64,000 nucleotides of DNA, taken from NCBI RefSeq assembly GCF_009497775.1, contig NZ_CP031012.1, positions 3,038,001 through 3,102,000 of the forward strand, read 5' to 3'. Of the stretch, positions 1 to 9,844 are shown piece after piece. The position numbers and the translations under genes are program-made. The stretch comes from Alcaligenes faecalis (GTDB lineage Bacteria > Pseudomonadota > Gammaproteobacteria > Burkholderiales > Burkholderiaceae_B). The notes beneath the pieces were generated by a model, which was given only the letters and a program-made list of their open reading frames with translations, made no database searches and was not told the origin of the DNA. The first letter of the stretch is position 1. Every line of letters begins with the position of its first letter.

Positions 1-663
1 GCCTCCACCCTGATTTTCTGCAACACCAAAATGCGTTGCCAGGAAGTGGTGGAAGAACTGCAATCCGAAGACATCCAGGCCCTGGCATTAACCGGCGACC
101 TGGAACAGCGTGATCGCGATGAAATTCTGGTGCAGTTTTCCAATCAAAGCTGCGCCGTACTGGTCGCCACCGACGTGGCCTCGCGCGGTCTGGATATTCA
201 GAATCTGGGCGCCGTCATCAACGTAGACGTCACCAAGGACAGCGAAGTGCATATTCACCGCGTTGGCCGTGTTGGCCGTGGTGATCAGAAAGGCCTGGCC
301 CTGAATCTGGTCTCGCGCAGCGAACAGCGCTGGGTGAAACTGATTGAAGAATTCCAGGGTAGCGAAGTGAAATGGGGCAATCTGAAAGCCTTGCGCTCGC
401 AGTCCAAAGAGCCACTGCGCGCCCCCATGATGACGCTGGAGATTCAGGGCGGCAAAAAAGACAAGCTGCGCCCCGGCGACCTGCTCGGTGCCCTGACCCG
501 CGATGTAGGCCTGAAAGGCGACCAGGTAGGCAAGATTGCGATTACCGACGCCCGTTCCTACGTAGCCCTGGACCGCCAGATTGCGCGTCAATACTTTGAC
601 CGCATCGCCAACGCCAATATCAAGGGCCGTCGCTTCCGTATGCGTTTTGTGGAAGATAAGTAA
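1..663 (+). CDS. dbpA: ATP-dependent RNA helicase DbpA, C-terminal part (cut by window edge)
   Basis: The reading frame is open from base 1, so only the C-terminal ~220 residues are present. The second RecA-like domain is visible: IFCNTK (motif IV), VLVATDVASRGLDI (motif V) and HRVGRVGRG (motif VI, slightly different from the common HRIGRTGR). After it comes the DbpA-type RNA-binding domain (KLRPGDLLGALTRDVGLKG to RRFRMRFV), which in this family recognises hairpin 92 of 23S rRNA and targets the helicase to 50S subunit assembly. The domain pair makes DbpA much more likely than RhlE or SrmB. The start codon and helicase domain 1 lie outside the window. The gene ends in TAA with no clear intrinsic terminator directly after it. 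Confidence 0.9.
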   Translation, partial: ASTLIFCNTKMRCQEVVEELQSEDIQALALTGDLEQRDRDEILVQFSNQSCAVLVATDVASRGLDIQNLGAVINVDVTKDSEVHIHRVGRVGRGDQKGLALNLVSRSEQRWVKLIEEFQGSEVKWGNLKALRSQSKEPLRAPMMTLEIQGGKKDKLRPGDLLGALTRDVGLKGDQVGKIAITDARSYVALDRQIARQYFDRIANANIKGRRFRMRFVEDK

Positions 664-972
664 AAAGGACTGCCCCAGGGGCAAAACCAAAGACCGGCAA
701 CGCCAGCACTATAGCCTATTGGAAGCAATAGCCCGTGCCGTTGCCGAGTCGGCAAGCGGCAGCCACTCCTGCCAGTAGTTGCTAGCTATTAGCTTAGGCA
801 GCTAATTTTTAAAATAAATGCCGCGGCTAAAAAAAATATATAAACTACCCTTCAAGCCAAAAAGCTCCGCCCCCACCTGGCCGTACTAAAAACGCCCATA
901 TTCAATTTTAAAAAAGAGACAGAAGTCTGGAATCATTAGCCAATTAACAAGCCACAAGCAAAAGGAACAGCC
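664..972. other. Intergenic region between dbpA and osmC-like gene
   Basis: No gene is seen in these 309 bases. A GC-rich hairpin occurs at 737-760 (TTGCC/GGCAA core flanked by GCCG and GCGGC) without a T-tract. The rest is AT-rich from 800 onward and probably carries the promoter of the OsmC-like gene. The ribosome binding site AAAGGA lies at 961-966. Confidence 0.4.
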
Positions 973-1419
973 ATGAGCAACCACGTTTTTTCTGCAACCG
1001 CAACGTTAATCGACCAACTAAAGACTGAATGCACCTCCCGGGATTTTTCCCTTGTTATGGATGAACCCAGCAAGAGAGGCAATGAAAGCAGTGGAATGAC
1101 TCCCCTGGAGGCCCTGCTTTCGGCAATTGGAGCCTGCAAATGCATTGCTGCAAAAAGCTTTGCAAAGAGTCAAAAAATTGACTTAATCGACATAAAAATC
1201 GAGCTGGATGGTGAAATAGACACGGATGGCTTCTATGGAATAAACAAAGAGGCCAAAATGGGATTTCATAAAATCACATCCAAATACTATATCCAGGCCA
1301 ATAATAGCGATAAAGAAATAGAAGAGTTTGTCAATTTCGTTGAGAGAACCTGTCCAGTTCTGGACACAATAATAAATGCCCCCGAACTCTCAAACGAGAT
1401 CAACATTATAAAAAAATAA
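973..1419 (+). CDS. OsmC-family peroxiredoxin-like protein
   Basis: This 148-residue protein has the OsmC/Ohr fold signature. There is one conserved cysteine region in the middle of the protein (LSAIGACKCIAAKSFA) and a second near the C-terminus (VERTCPVLDTI). In OsmC and Ohr proteins these two cysteines reduce organic hydroperoxides with dithiol reductants. The motif around the second Cys (RTCPV) fits the YhfA/OsmC-like branch better than classical Ohr. The start is supported by AAAGGA six bases upstream of the ATG. It stands alone, with a terminator-like hairpin at its 3' end. Codons are more AT-rich than in neighbouring genes. The substrate cannot be told from sequence. Confidence 0.8.
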   Translation: MSNHVFSATATLIDQLKTECTSRDFSLVMDEPSKRGNESSGMTPLEALLSAIGACKCIAAKSFAKSQKIDLIDIKIELDGEIDTDGFYGINKEAKMGFHKITSKYYIQANNSDKEIEEFVNFVERTCPVLDTIINAPELSNEINIIKK

Positions 1420-1452
1420 GATAAAGCCAGTCTTCTTGTAGAAAATACCGTG

Positions 1453-1485
1453 GCCTGTGTGAGTAACTACATACAGGCTATTTTG
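1453..1485 (+). terminator. Intrinsic terminator after osmC-like gene
   Basis: A nine-pair stem (GCCTGTGTG at 1453-1461 with CATACAGGC at 1470-1478, one G-U pair) and an eight-base loop are followed by TATTTT. It lies 34 bases after the osmC-like stop codon and overlaps the 3' end of the convergent LysR gene. Confidence 0.6.
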
Positions 1486-2420
1486 CTGGGCGCCTGTTTC
1501 AAATGACTGGCTGCTGAAGGTCCCGAACCATGCCAGCGTGCCAGCTCCCGTATACGCTCTATCAGGCTGGCAGCGGCTTCACTCATGCTGCCGGTCTCTC
1601 TTGGGTAGGCCATCAATAACTCGCAGCGCGGGCCGCCGCCGATCAAGGGCCGCGACACCACGTTCTTGGGCATGAAGTATTCCGCGTAAGTCGGCAACAA
1701 GGTGTAGCCCAACCCGGCCGCCACCAGATTAATGCTCATCAAGGGATTGGCCGAGTTATAGGTATGCTCGGGCACCACCTTGTGGTGGGCCAGATAACGA
1801 GCCAGCACATCGTGCATGGAACGGCCATAGGAGCGGTCCACTGCAATCATGGGCAGGCGGTTCAAGCGCGCAGGCGGGATCAGGCTATACGCTTCCAGTC
1901 GATGGCCTTTAGGCAGATAAACCCGCAAGGGCTCATCCAGCACCACCTCGCTACAGACATTGCTCGCCCGCACCGGACCGCGCATAAAACCCAGATCCAG
2001 TTCCCCTCGTGCCATGGCCCCTTCCTGCTCGTTGGACGTCAGACTGCGCAGCACCACATCCACCTGCGGAAAAGCAGCACGGAAAGCAGGCAAAACTGCC
2101 GGAAAAATACGGACTTCTGCCGCTGGCACAAAACCTATCGTCAGCACTTCCCTGGCTTGCGACGCCGCTTTGCCGGCACGTATCACCGCCTCGTCTACTT
2201 TCTGCAAAATCTCGCGGGCATCATCCAGGAAAACAGCCCCCGCTTCCGTCAGTTCGACTTTGCGACGAGTCCGGTTCAGCAAGGGATAGCCAATCTCTTC
2301 CTCCAGATTACGGATCTGCTCGCTCAGGGAGGGTTGAGAGGTGTAGAGCCGCTCGGCAGCACGGGTGAAATTCAACTCTTCCGCGACTGCAACGAAGTAA
2401 CGCAAGTGTCGCAATTCCAA
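1467..2420 (-). CDS. hcaR: LysR-type regulator of the hca operon (HcaR type)
   Basis: A 317-residue LysR-type transcriptional regulator. The N-terminal winged helix-turn-helix (MELRHLRYFVAVAEELNFTR, then AAERLYTSQPSLSEQIRNLE) is followed by an effector-binding domain with TIGFVPAAEVRIFPAVLP, close to what I recall of E. coli HcaR (MELRHLRYFVAVAQALNFTR and TIGFVPSAEV). HcaR activates hca genes in response to 3-phenylpropionate or cinnamate. The start codon is TTG, supported by AGGAG six bases upstream (2427-2431) and by alignment with HcaR. The gene is divergent from hcaEFCBD-mhpBCDFE, the usual LysR arrangement. The C-terminus runs about 20 residues longer than E. coli HcaR. Confidence 0.85.
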   Translation of the reverse strand: MELRHLRYFVAVAEELNFTRAAERLYTSQPSLSEQIRNLEEEIGYPLLNRTRRKVELTEAGAVFLDDAREILQKVDEAVIRAGKAASQAREVLTIGFVPAAEVRIFPAVLPAFRAAFPQVDVVLRSLTSNEQEGAMARGELDLGFMRGPVRASNVCSEVVLDEPLRVYLPKGHRLEAYSLIPPARLNRLPMIAVDRSYGRSMHDVLARYLAHHKVVPEHTYNSANPLMSINLVAAGLGYTLLPTYAEYFMPKNVVSRPLIGGGPRCELLMAYPRETGSMSEAAASLIERIRELARWHGSGPSAASHLKQAPSKIACM

Positions 2421-2806
2421 GTTTGTCTCCTGTCAAATTAGTCGCCCTCTGCCCGGATCGGACCCGAACAGCATCTGGCTCAGCCTGCGGTATCTCACCT
2501 GAACAGGCCGTTCTTGTAAGCACTATTGTCGCTGCTACCAAGACTTCAAAAGCAGCTGCAATTCCCATTGCTGCAGCGCAGCAATTGAAGCTCTCGTAAA
2601 CCCTAACCCTCCGTAAAGCCGCATCAATATTGGGCTTCAGACTTAAGCCCTATCCATACCAGGGTTTTAAAGCGGACTTATCGGGTTTGCCGATCACCCG
2701 ATCTAAAGCAAGTATTGGTCGGATTCATTTCAAGCTTCTACATTTTGCCGTTGGCGACAAAAACCTGTTTTGCAAAAGCACGCATTGCAATAGCGAGGAG
2801 CAAGCG
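2421..2806. promoter_or_regulatory. hcaR-hcaE divergent control region
   Basis: A 386-bp region without a gene lies between the divergent regulator and the catabolic operon. It holds two inverted repeats near the operon side: GGGCTT/AAGCCC at 2632-2650 and ATCGGGT/ACCCGAT at 2680-2702. Either could be the LysR binding site, but I cannot choose between them. GAGGAG at 2795-2800 is the ribosome binding site that sets the hcaE start at 2807. Confidence 0.5.
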
Positions 2807-4165
2807 ATGGGAATCAACCCTGAAAAAATCGAAGCCTTGGTCGACGCACGTAATGGACGCGTTACCCCTTCCATTTACACCGACCCGGATATTTATGAGC
2901 TGGAGCTGGAACGCATCTTTGGCCGCACCTGGCTGTTTTTGTGTCACACCAGCCAGATTCCCAAAGCGGGAGACTTCTTCAATACCTACATGGGCGAAGA
3001 CCCGATTATCGTGGTCCGTCAAAAAGACGGCTCGATCAAGGCCTTCCTGAACCAATGCCGACACCGCTCAATGCGCGTGTCCTATGCCGACTCGGGCAAC
3101 ACCAAAGCCTTTACCTGTCCCTACCACGGCTGGAGTTATGGCACCAACGGCGATCTGGTGGATGTACCGCTGGAACCACGCGCCTATCCGCAAGGCTTGT
3201 GCAAGGAAAAGTGGGGTCTGCAGGAAGTGACCCGCGTCAAAGTATACAAAGGCCTGGTCTTTGGCAATTGGGATGCCACCGCTCCTGATCTGGAAGAGTA
3301 TATGGGCGACATTGCCTGGTACCTGGACGGTGTGCTGGACCGGCGCGAAGGCGGTACCGAGATCATTGGTGGTGTTCAGAAATGGACCATTGAATGCAAC
3401 TGGAAATTCCCCGCCGAGCAGTTCGCGTCTGACCAATACCACGCCTTGTTCTCGCACGCGTCTGCCGTGCAAGTGCTGGGCCAGAAGCCCGGGGACGAGG
3501 ACAAGGCACTGGGCGCCGGTCAAACCGCACGCCCGGTCTGGGAAACCGCCAAGGACGCCGTTCAATATGGCCAACGTGGCCATGGCAGTGGCTTCTTCTT
3601 TACCGAGCAGCCCGACGCCAACGTGTGGGTAGATGGTGAAGTTTCGCAATACTTTCGCGACACCTATGCCGAAGCCCACGAGCGCCTGGGCGAAGTACGT
3701 GCCCTGCGTCTGGCCGGTCACAACAATATGTTCCCCACACTGAGCTGGCTGAACGGCACGGCGACGCTGCGCGTCTGGCATCCACGTGGCCCGAACCAGG
3801 TGGAAGTCTGGGCATTTTGTATTGCCGATGCCGCTGCACCCGACGATGTGAAGGCTGCCTTTGAACGCAGCGCCACCCGCGCCTTCGGCCCCGCCGGTTT
3901 CCTGGAGCAGGACGACTCCGAGAACTGGGCTGAAATTCAGAAAATCCTGCGTGGCAAACGCGCCCGTGGCACTCAGTTGTGCATGGAAATGGGCTTGGGT
4001 AACGAAGGTCTGCGCAGCGACGGCGTACCGGGCGTTACCAACTACATCTTCTCCGAAACAGCCGCTCGCGGTCTGTACAAGTACTGGGCCGACCTGATGG
4101 TGTCCGAGACTTGGGATGAAGTGCTGGAGCGCAGCCGCGTCTACGAAGAGGAGCTGGTGAAATGA
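2807..4165 (+). CDS. hcaE: 3-phenylpropionate/cinnamate dioxygenase, alpha (large oxygenase) subunit
   Basis: This is the catalytic subunit of a Rieske non-heme iron dioxygenase that adds O2 to the aromatic ring of phenylpropionate or cinnamate, giving a cis-dihydrodiol. The Rieske 2Fe-2S ligands are C84-x-H86 and C104-x2-H107. The mononuclear iron site is in the [10 protein letters not shown] region (H212 and H217, with D209). Its 452 residues match E. coli HcaE closely from memory ([20 protein letters not shown]; [16 protein letters not shown]). The ATG at 2807 is preferred over upstream in-frame codons because of the GAGGAG site and the HcaE-like N-terminus. It overlaps hcaF by four bases (ATGA), indicating translational coupling. 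Confidence 0.93.
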   Translation: MGINPEKIEALVDARNGRVTPSIYTDPDIYELELERIFGRTWLFLCHTSQIPKAGDFFNTYMGEDPIIVVRQKDGSIKAFLNQCRHRSMRVSYADSGNTKAFTCPYHGWSYGTNGDLVDVPLEPRAYPQGLCKEKWGLQEVTRVKVYKGLVFGNWDATAPDLEEYMGDIAWYLDGVLDRREGGTEIIGGVQKWTIECNWKFPAEQFASDQYHALFSHASAVQVLGQKPGDEDKALGAGQTARPVWETAKDAVQYGQRGHGSGFFFTEQPDANVWVDGEVSQYFRDTYAEAHERLGEVRALRLAGHNNMFPTLSWLNGTATLRVWHPRGPNQVEVWAFCIADAAAPDDVKAAFERSATRAFGPAGFLEQDDSENWAEIQKILRGKRARGTQLCMEMGLGNEGLRSDGVPGVTNYIFSETAARGLYKYWADLMVSETWDEVLERSRVYEEELVK

Positions 4166-4710
4166 GCGCCGTCATTGAAGAACCAACCCAAACAGCCATC
4201 GTCGACATGCAACTGCATCATGAAATTGCCGACTTCCTGTACATGGAAGCCGAACTGCTGGACGACTGGCAATTTCGTGATTGGCTGGATCTGCTGTCCG
4301 AGGACATCCACTATCACATGCGCAGCACCAGCAATGCGCAAACCCGTGATCGCCGCCGCAGCGTACAACCGCCGACCACCTGGATTTTCAACGACAACAA
4401 ATTCCAGCTGGAACGCCGCGTTGCCCGCCTGGAAACCGGCATGGCCTGGGCGGAGGAACCGCCTTCGCGCACACGCCACTTTGTCAGCAACCTGCGTATC
4501 CGCCCCTCCGCCGACGGCCAGGGTTACGAGATACGCAGCAACTACATCCTGTACCGCGCCCAGAAAGAAAAGGACGAGACCTGGTACGCCGGCAAGCGCC
4601 TGGATTATGTACGCCGCGCAGACAATCGCTTTGGTTGGGAACTGTATGAACGCGAGATCGTTCTGGATCAAGTCGTCATTACATCCCACAACCTGAGCGT
4701 TCTGTTCTGA
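4162..4710 (+). CDS. hcaF: 3-phenylpropionate/cinnamate dioxygenase, beta (small oxygenase) subunit
   Basis: A 182-residue ring-hydroxylating dioxygenase beta subunit of the SnoaL/cystatin-like fold. The segment [18 protein letters not shown] followed by [14 protein letters not shown] is typical of the family, and [10 protein letters not shown] recurs in many beta subunits. Beta subunits are structural and form the alpha3beta3 oxygenase with HcaE. It starts inside the hcaE stop codon (ATGA) and is followed 28 bases later by the ferredoxin gene. Confidence 0.93.
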   Translation: MSAVIEEPTQTAIVDMQLHHEIADFLYMEAELLDDWQFRDWLDLLSEDIHYHMRSTSNAQTRDRRRSVQPPTTWIFNDNKFQLERRVARLETGMAWAEEPPSRTRHFVSNLRIRPSADGQGYEIRSNYILYRAQKEKDETWYAGKRLDYVRRADNRFGWELYEREIVLDQVVITSHNLSVLF

Positions 4711-4738
4711 CCCTGCTCACTTTCCGATGTTGATTGAT

Positions 4739-5059
4739 ATGACACGCATTACCGCATGTGAAACCGGTGCCCTGGCCGATGGCGAGGCACTGAAGATAGA
4801 CACTCCCGACCGCCAGATTGCCCTGTTCAATATCGATGGCACCTTCTATGCGACTGACGACCGTTGCACTCATGGCAACGCGTCCATGTCCGAAGGCTAT
4901 ATCGAGGACGACGGCACCGTGGAGTGCCCGCTGCACGCTGCCCGTTTCTGTCTGAAAACGGGCGCTGCCCTGTGCCAGCCCGCGACCGAGGCGCTACGCA
5001 CCTATCCGGTGATCATCAGCGAAGGCATGGTCTATATCGATCTGGAGGCCCAGGCATGA
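4739..5059 (+). CDS. hcaC: Dioxygenase Rieske ferredoxin subunit
   Basis: A small Rieske ferredoxin that passes electrons from HcaD to the oxygenase. The 2Fe-2S ligands are in [11 protein letters not shown] (Cys and His) and [13 protein letters not shown] (Cys and His). From the ATG at 4739 it has 106 residues, the length I recall for E. coli HcaC, and begins MTRI where E. coli has MNRI. An in-frame ATG at 4727 would add four residues. Neither start has a strong ribosome binding site. The 3' end overlaps hcaB by four bases. Confidence 0.92.
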   Translation: MTRITACETGALADGEALKIDTPDRQIALFNIDGTFYATDDRCTHGNASMSEGYIEDDGTVECPLHAARFCLKTGAALCQPATEALRTYPVIISEGMVYIDLEAQA

Positions 5060-5871
5060 ATGGCTGGCTGCAAAACGAAGTCGCCTTGATCACTGGCGGC
5101 GGTTCAGGCCTGGGTCTGGCATTGGTAGAGCGCTTTCTAAAGGAAGGCGCATCCGTAGCCGTGCTGGAACGCTCGGCAGAAAAATGTACCGATCTGGAAC
5201 AGAAATTCGACGGCAAAGTGCTGGCCATCCAGGGTGATGTGTGCAGCGCAGCCGACAACCAGAAGGCTGTGGATGCCACGGTGGCCCGCTTTGGCAAGCT
5301 GGACTGCTTTATCGGCAATGCCGCAGTCTGGGACCATGGCGCAAGGCTGATCAACACCAGCATGGAGCATCTGGACAAAGGCTTTGACGAGCTGTTTGCC
5401 ATCAACGTCAAAGGCTATCTGCTCGGTGCCAAGGCCGCCGCGGCCGAACTGGTCAAATCCTGCGGCAGCATGATTTTCACCTTGAGCAATTCGGCTTTTT
5501 ACGCCGAAGGCGGTGGCCCGCTTTATACCGCCAGCAAACATGCCGCGGTCGGTCTGATTCGTGAGCTGGCTTTTGAGCTGGCGCCTAAAGTCCGTGTCAA
5601 CGGCGTGGGGCCTTGCGGCATGAAAACGGATTTGCGTGGCCCACAAGCTTTGGGGCAGCAAGATACGCGCATCATGGATTCGCGTTCACCGGATGCCATC
5701 AAAGCAATCCTGCCCCTGCAATTCTTTCCCGAACCTGAAGAATTTACCGGCCCCTTTGTGCTGCTGGCCTCGCGCCAGAACAACCAGACTCTGACCGGCG
5801 TCATGATCAATGCCGACGCAGGTCTGGGAGTACGCGGCATACGCAATGTGGCCGGCGGACTGGAGTTGTGA
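5056..5871 (+). CDS. hcaB: cis-dihydrodiol dehydrogenase of phenylpropionate pathway
   Basis: A 271-residue short-chain dehydrogenase that oxidises the cis-dihydrodiol to the catechol (2,3-dihydroxyphenylpropionate or -cinnamate) with NAD+. The nucleotide-binding motif TGGGSGLG is near residue 15. The catalytic Ser is in [10 protein letters not shown], with Tyr and Lys in LYTASKHAA. The start at 5056 lies in the hcaC stop codon (ATGA). The sequence [16 protein letters not shown] is typical of BphB/HcaB-type dihydrodiol dehydrogenases rather than general SDRs. Confidence 0.92.
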   Translation: MNGWLQNEVALITGGGSGLGLALVERFLKEGASVAVLERSAEKCTDLEQKFDGKVLAIQGDVCSAADNQKAVDATVARFGKLDCFIGNAAVWDHGARLINTSMEHLDKGFDELFAINVKGYLLGAKAAAAELVKSCGSMIFTLSNSAFYAEGGGPLYTASKHAAVGLIRELAFELAPKVRVNGVGPCGMKTDLRGPQALGQQDTRIMDSRSPDAIKAILPLQFFPEPEEFTGPFVLLASRQNNQTLTGVMINADAGLGVRGIRNVAGGLEL

Positions 5872-7166
5872 TGCAGACACCTCATATTGTGATTATTGGT
5901 GGGGGACAGGCCGGTGCCACGGCTGCCGCTGAACTGCGCCGCCGTGACTTTGCCGGACAGATCACCCTGGTTGGTGAGGAGCCCCACCTGCCTTACGAAC
6001 GCCCGCCCCTGTCCAAAGACGCCTTGCTGGACCCCGACAATGTGCAGCTGACCCTGCATCCGGCCAGCTTTTACAGCGAGCAGAACATCAGCCTGAAATT
6101 GGGTATCCGTGCCGAAGCGATTGACGCTCAACAAGGCTGCATCACCCTGTCCAACGGCGAAACCCTGCGCTACGACAGCCTCTTGCTGGCAACGGGTGCG
6201 CAAGCGCGACGCCTGCCCGAACTGGACGCGCTGGGTGCGGTATCGCATGTTCTGCGCACCCTGGACGATGCCAACCGCATTCGTGCCCAGCTCAAACCTG
6301 GCAGCCATGTGCTGGTGGTCGGTGCCGGTGTCATTGGCCTGGAACTGGCATCCAGCCTGGTCGCTTTGGGCGCCACAGTGGAGCTGATCGATCCGGCCAG
6401 CCGCATCATGTCGCGCAATGCCCCGGAGGTCCTCAGCCAGTATCTGCAAACCGTGCATGAAGCTCGCGGCGTGCGCTTTCACCTGGGTACCCGTGTCAGC
6501 AAGGCTCGTCTGGACGAAGAACAGAAAGTGGCGCTGACACTGGACAACGGCCAGCAACTGCAAGGTGATCTGCTGATTTACGGTGTCGGTGTGACCATTG
6601 ATACCCGTTTGGCCGATAGTGCCGGACTGCACACCGAACAGGGTGCGATTGTGATTGATGAGCACGGCCGCAGTTCCCAGCCTGCTATTTATGCCGCTGG
6701 CGACACCACCGTGCAAATTGGTCTGGATGGCCGCTGGCAACGTCAGGAGACCTGGGAAAACGCCAACCGTCAGGCATGCATGGCCGTTTGCCACATGCTG
6801 AATCAGGAACCTGCCCAGGCCTGCCCGGCCTGGTTCTGGACAGACCAATGCGATCTGAACATTCAATTCGCCGCAGACATGGCCGCCGCCCACTGGATTG
6901 TGCGCGGCAATCTGGACACACCTCCTTTTGTCCTGATTGGTCTGGACCCGGAAGGAGCCATTTGCGGTGCCATCACGGTCAATCAAGGCCGTGATATGCG
7001 CCCGCTTAAAGAGCTGATCGAACACCGGGCCGTCCTGCCGCTGGAGGTCTGGACCGACCCCGCCCAGAACCTGCGCAATCTGGCCAAACAAGTCGCGCAG
7101 ACAGCAGACAAGCAAACCGCCATCTCCGCCTTGACTGGCGAAGCGGCGGCACCCGCACACCCATAA
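5871..7166 (+). CDS. hcaD: Dioxygenase ferredoxin reductase subunit (NADH-dependent)
   Basis: An FAD-dependent ferredoxin reductase of 431 residues that supplies electrons from NADH to the HcaC ferredoxin. The FAD motif is IVIIGGGQAGATAAAELRRR at the N-terminus, the NAD motif is VLVVGAGVIGLELASSL near residue 150, and the second FAD motif is IYAAGDTT. PYERPPLSK is shared by BphA4/HcaD reductases. The ATG at 5871 overlaps the hcaB stop by one base (TGATG); a GTG one codon earlier is also possible. It is about 30 residues longer than E. coli HcaD at the C-terminus. Confidence 0.92.
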   Translation: MQTPHIVIIGGGQAGATAAAELRRRDFAGQITLVGEEPHLPYERPPLSKDALLDPDNVQLTLHPASFYSEQNISLKLGIRAEAIDAQQGCITLSNGETLRYDSLLLATGAQARRLPELDALGAVSHVLRTLDDANRIRAQLKPGSHVLVVGAGVIGLELASSLVALGATVELIDPASRIMSRNAPEVLSQYLQTVHEARGVRFHLGTRVSKARLDEEQKVALTLDNGQQLQGDLLIYGVGVTIDTRLADSAGLHTEQGAIVIDEHGRSSQPAIYAAGDTTVQIGLDGRWQRQETWENANRQACMAVCHMLNQEPAQACPAWFWTDQCDLNIQFAADMAAAHWIVRGNLDTPPFVLIGLDPEGAICGAITVNQGRDMRPLKELIEHRAVLPLEVWTDPAQNLRNLAKQVAQTADKQTAISALTGEAAAPAHP

Positions 7167-7185
7167 TCAGAATCAGGAGACTGAC

Positions 7186-8133
7186 ATGCTGGCACACCTG
7201 GAGTGTCTTTCACATACGCCTTTGCTGGGGCATCACGATCCGGCACAAAACGTACTGGACGAGGTCTTTGCAGTACAGAAAGCCGCCCGCGAACGGATTG
7301 CGGCATTCAAACCTGACCTGATCGTGCTGTTCACCCCCGATCACTTCAACGGTTTTTTCTACAACGTCATGCCCAGCTTTTGCATCGGCACCGGCGCGCA
7401 TGCCATTGGCGATTTTGACAGCCTGGCCGGACGCCTGGACGTGCCCTTCGAGCTGGCCACGCAATGCGCCACCCATGTGATCAATAGCGGCGTGGACGTC
7501 GCCATTTCACACGATATGCAGCTGGATCATGGTGCCGCCTATCCGCTGGAGCACCTGGTGGGCAGTCTGGACCAGTACCCGGTTATTCCAGTTTTCATCA
7601 ATTCGGTTGCCGCGCCCTTGCCAACCTTCAAGCGCGCCCGTTTGCTGGGCGAGGCCATCGGCCAATGGGCCCGCTCCACTGGCAAGCGCGTGCTCTGGAT
7701 CGGTTCGGGCGGCTTGTCGCATCAACCTCCCGTCCCCGTCTACGCCGAAGCCCCCGATGCCGTTCGACGCTCGCTGGACGGCGAAGGCTACACGCTGTCG
7801 CCCGAAGCCCGTGCCGCCCGCACACAACGCACGATCGATGCTGGCAGAGCCTTCACCCAGGACCCTTCTGTTCTGCATCCGCTCAACCCCGAATGGGACC
7901 AGAACTTTCTGGATCTGCTGCAAACGCAGGGCTATGCCCAGCTCGATGAGGTCGCCAACGACGACGTGTCCGCCCTGGCAGGCCGCAGCGCCCACGAAGT
8001 CAAAACCTGGGTAGCTGCCTTTGCCGGGCTGTCGGCCTATGGCCCGTACGAAGCAGGACATCGCTACTACCGCGAAATTCCCGAGTGGATTGCCGGTTTT
8101 GGCGGCTTGTCTGCCCATCCCAGCAAGAACTGA
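7186..8133 (+). CDS. mhpB: 2,3-dihydroxyphenylpropionate 1,2-dioxygenase
   Basis: A class III (LigB-type) extradiol dioxygenase of 315 residues that cleaves the catechol ring meta to the hydroxyls using Fe(II). The N-terminus ([23 protein letters not shown]), the iron-site region [19 protein letters not shown], and [14 protein letters not shown] all match what I recall of E. coli MhpB. AGGAGA sits just upstream of the ATG. It follows hcaD by 19 bases, so the upper (hca) and lower (mhp) pathways are joined directly. In E. coli these are two separate loci. Confidence 0.93.
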   Translation: MLAHLECLSHTPLLGHHDPAQNVLDEVFAVQKAARERIAAFKPDLIVLFTPDHFNGFFYNVMPSFCIGTGAHAIGDFDSLAGRLDVPFELATQCATHVINSGVDVAISHDMQLDHGAAYPLEHLVGSLDQYPVIPVFINSVAAPLPTFKRARLLGEAIGQWARSTGKRVLWIGSGGLSHQPPVPVYAEAPDAVRRSLDGEGYTLSPEARAARTQRTIDAGRAFTQDPSVLHPLNPEWDQNFLDLLQTQGYAQLDEVANDDVSALAGRSAHEVKTWVAAFAGLSAYGPYEAGHRYYREIPEWIAGFGGLSAHPSKN

Positions 8134-8165
8134 AATCCACCACAACAAAACATCAGGAGATTGTC

Positions 8166-9020
8166 ATGAGTCTGAATGAATCTGATTACAGCCGTTTCGC
8201 GACCGTGGTCGAGGAAGGCAAGGAACTGCGCATCCACTACAACGATCTGGGTCAGGGCGAACAGACGGTTGTCATGCTGCACGGCTCGGGCCCCGGCGCC
8301 ACCGGCTGGGCCAACTTCAATCGCAATATTGAGCCGCTGACCCAGGCTGGTTACCGCGTCCTGCTGATCGACTGTCCTGGTTGGGGCAAGAGCGATTCCA
8401 TCGTCAACAGCGGCTCGCGCTCCGACCTGAACGCCCGTGTGGTGAAAAGCATTATTGACCAGCTGGCCATAGACAAAATCCACATGCTGGGCAATTCCAT
8501 GGGCGGCCATAGCTCGGTGGCCTTTGCCCTGACCTGGCCCGAGCGCGTGGCCAAGCTGGTTCTGATGGGTGGCGGCACAGGTGGCATGAGCCTGTTTACC
8601 CCCATGCCCAGCGAAGGTATCAAGCTGCTGAACGGTCTGTACCGCGAGCCCACGCTGGAAAACCTGAAGCGCTTTAACAATGTGTTCGTCTTCGACGCCA
8701 GCGTGCTGACCGAAGAGCTGCTGCAAGCCCGTCTGAACAATATGCTCAGCCGCAAGGACCACCTGGAAAACTTCCTGAAATCCCTGGAAGCCAATCCGCG
8801 CCAGTTCCCCGATTTCAGCCCTCGTCTGCCTGGCATCACCGCCCCTACCCTGATCATCTGGGGCCGTCAGGACCGGGTTGTCCCTTTTGATACTGGCCTG
8901 CGTCTGCTGGCTGGCATTCCCAACTCCGAGCTGCACGTCTACAACCAGTGCGGTCACTGGGCGCAATGGGAGCATGCCGAGAAATTCAACCAGCTGGTTC
9001 TGGATTTCCTGGAGCGTTGA
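8166..9020 (+). CDS. mhpC: 2-hydroxy-6-oxonona-2,4-dienedioate hydrolase
   Basis: An alpha/beta-hydrolase of 284 residues that hydrolyses the C-C bond of the meta-cleavage product, giving 2-hydroxypenta-2,4-dienoate and succinate (or fumarate). The oxyanion region is [13 protein letters not shown], the nucleophile Ser is in GNSMGGHSS, Asp is in the WGRQDRVVP region, and His is in CGHWAQWE. The ATG at 8166 follows AGGAGA with good spacing. An upstream in-frame ATG at 8085 lies inside mhpB and is not used. The stop codon is one base before the mhpD start. Confidence 0.93.
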   Translation: MSLNESDYSRFATVVEEGKELRIHYNDLGQGEQTVVMLHGSGPGATGWANFNRNIEPLTQAGYRVLLIDCPGWGKSDSIVNSGSRSDLNARVVKSIIDQLAIDKIHMLGNSMGGHSSVAFALTWPERVAKLVLMGGGTGGMSLFTPMPSEGIKLLNGLYREPTLENLKRFNNVFVFDASVLTEELLQARLNNMLSRKDHLENFLKSLEANPRQFPDFSPRLPGITAPTLIIWGRQDRVVPFDTGLRLLAGIPNSELHVYNQCGHWAQWEHAEKFNQLVLDFLER

Positions 9021-9021
9021 A

Positions 9022-9819
9022 ATGAACAAGGCATCCAGCGATCTGCTCGATACCCTGGCCAGCCGTCTGCGCCAGGCCGAGAGCAGCAATCAGTCCATAG
9101 ACCCGATTCGCAGCCTGATTGGTGAAGACAATGCCGAGGCGGCCTACACCATCCAGCGCATCAATATTGCCCGTGGGCTTGCCCAAGGCCGTCGCCTGAC
9201 GGGCCGCAAGATTGGCCTGACCAACCCCAAGGTCCAGCAGCAACTGGGCGTGTCGCAACCCGACTTTGGCGCCCTGTTTGCCGACATGGCCTATGGCGAT
9301 GGCGAAACCGTCCCTGTCGAGCGTGTCCTGCAACCCAAGATTGAAGCCGAAATTGCCCTGGTACTGGAGCGCGACCTGCCCCATGCCGACACCAGCTTTG
9401 GCGATGTCGCCGCGGCAGTAGGCTGGGTCATGCCCTCTCTGGAAATCGTGGGCAGCCGCATTGCCAACTGGGATATCCGCTTTGTGGATACCGTGGCCGA
9501 CAACGCCTCCAGCGGCCTGTACGTGCTGGGCGGCCCTGCTCGTCGCCTGGACGGCCTGGACCTGCGCAATGCTCGCATGAGCCTGCATCGCAATGGGGAA
9601 CTGGCCTCCAGTGGCAGCGGTGCCGAATGCCTTGGCCACCCTTTTAATGCCGCCGCCTGGCTGGCCCGCACCATGGCCAAACTGGGTGAACCGCTACGGG
9701 CCGGCGATCTGATTCTGACCGGCGCACTAGGCCCCATGGCACCCGTTGCCCCCGGCGATCACTTTGAAGCCGTGATCGAGGGCATAGGCTCGGTATCCGT
9801 CACCTTCAGCGCAGGCTAA
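9022..9819 (+). CDS. mhpD: 2-keto-4-pentenoate hydratase
   Basis: A 265-residue hydratase of the fumarylacetoacetate hydrolase-like family. It adds water to 2-hydroxypentadienoate to give 4-hydroxy-2-oxovalerate, with a divalent metal. Typical segments are [43 protein letters not shown] and [14 protein letters not shown]. The start at 9022 is one base after the mhpC stop and is preceded by GGAG at the mhpC end. The order mhpC-mhpD-mhpF-mhpE is that of E. coli. Confidence 0.92.
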   Translation: MNKASSDLLDTLASRLRQAESSNQSIDPIRSLIGEDNAEAAYTIQRINIARGLAQGRRLTGRKIGLTNPKVQQQLGVSQPDFGALFADMAYGDGETVPVERVLQPKIEAEIALVLERDLPHADTSFGDVAAAVGWVMPSLEIVGSRIANWDIRFVDTVADNASSGLYVLGGPARRLDGLDLRNARMSLHRNGELASSGSGAECLGHPFNAAAWLARTMAKLGEPLRAGDLILTGALGPMAPVAPGDHFEAVIEGIGSVSVTFSAG

Positions 9820-9844
9820 GTCCCCTTTGTACGGAGTAACACAC

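Noticed and set aside
2630..2806. N-terminal extension of HcaE from an upstream in-frame TTG
   Set aside because: The extra 59 residues have no counterpart in HcaE, and GAGGAG clearly marks the ATG at 2807.
5523..7160. 545-residue minus-strand frame opposite hcaB-hcaD
   Set aside because: It crosses two well-supported genes on the other strand and shows no protein family features.
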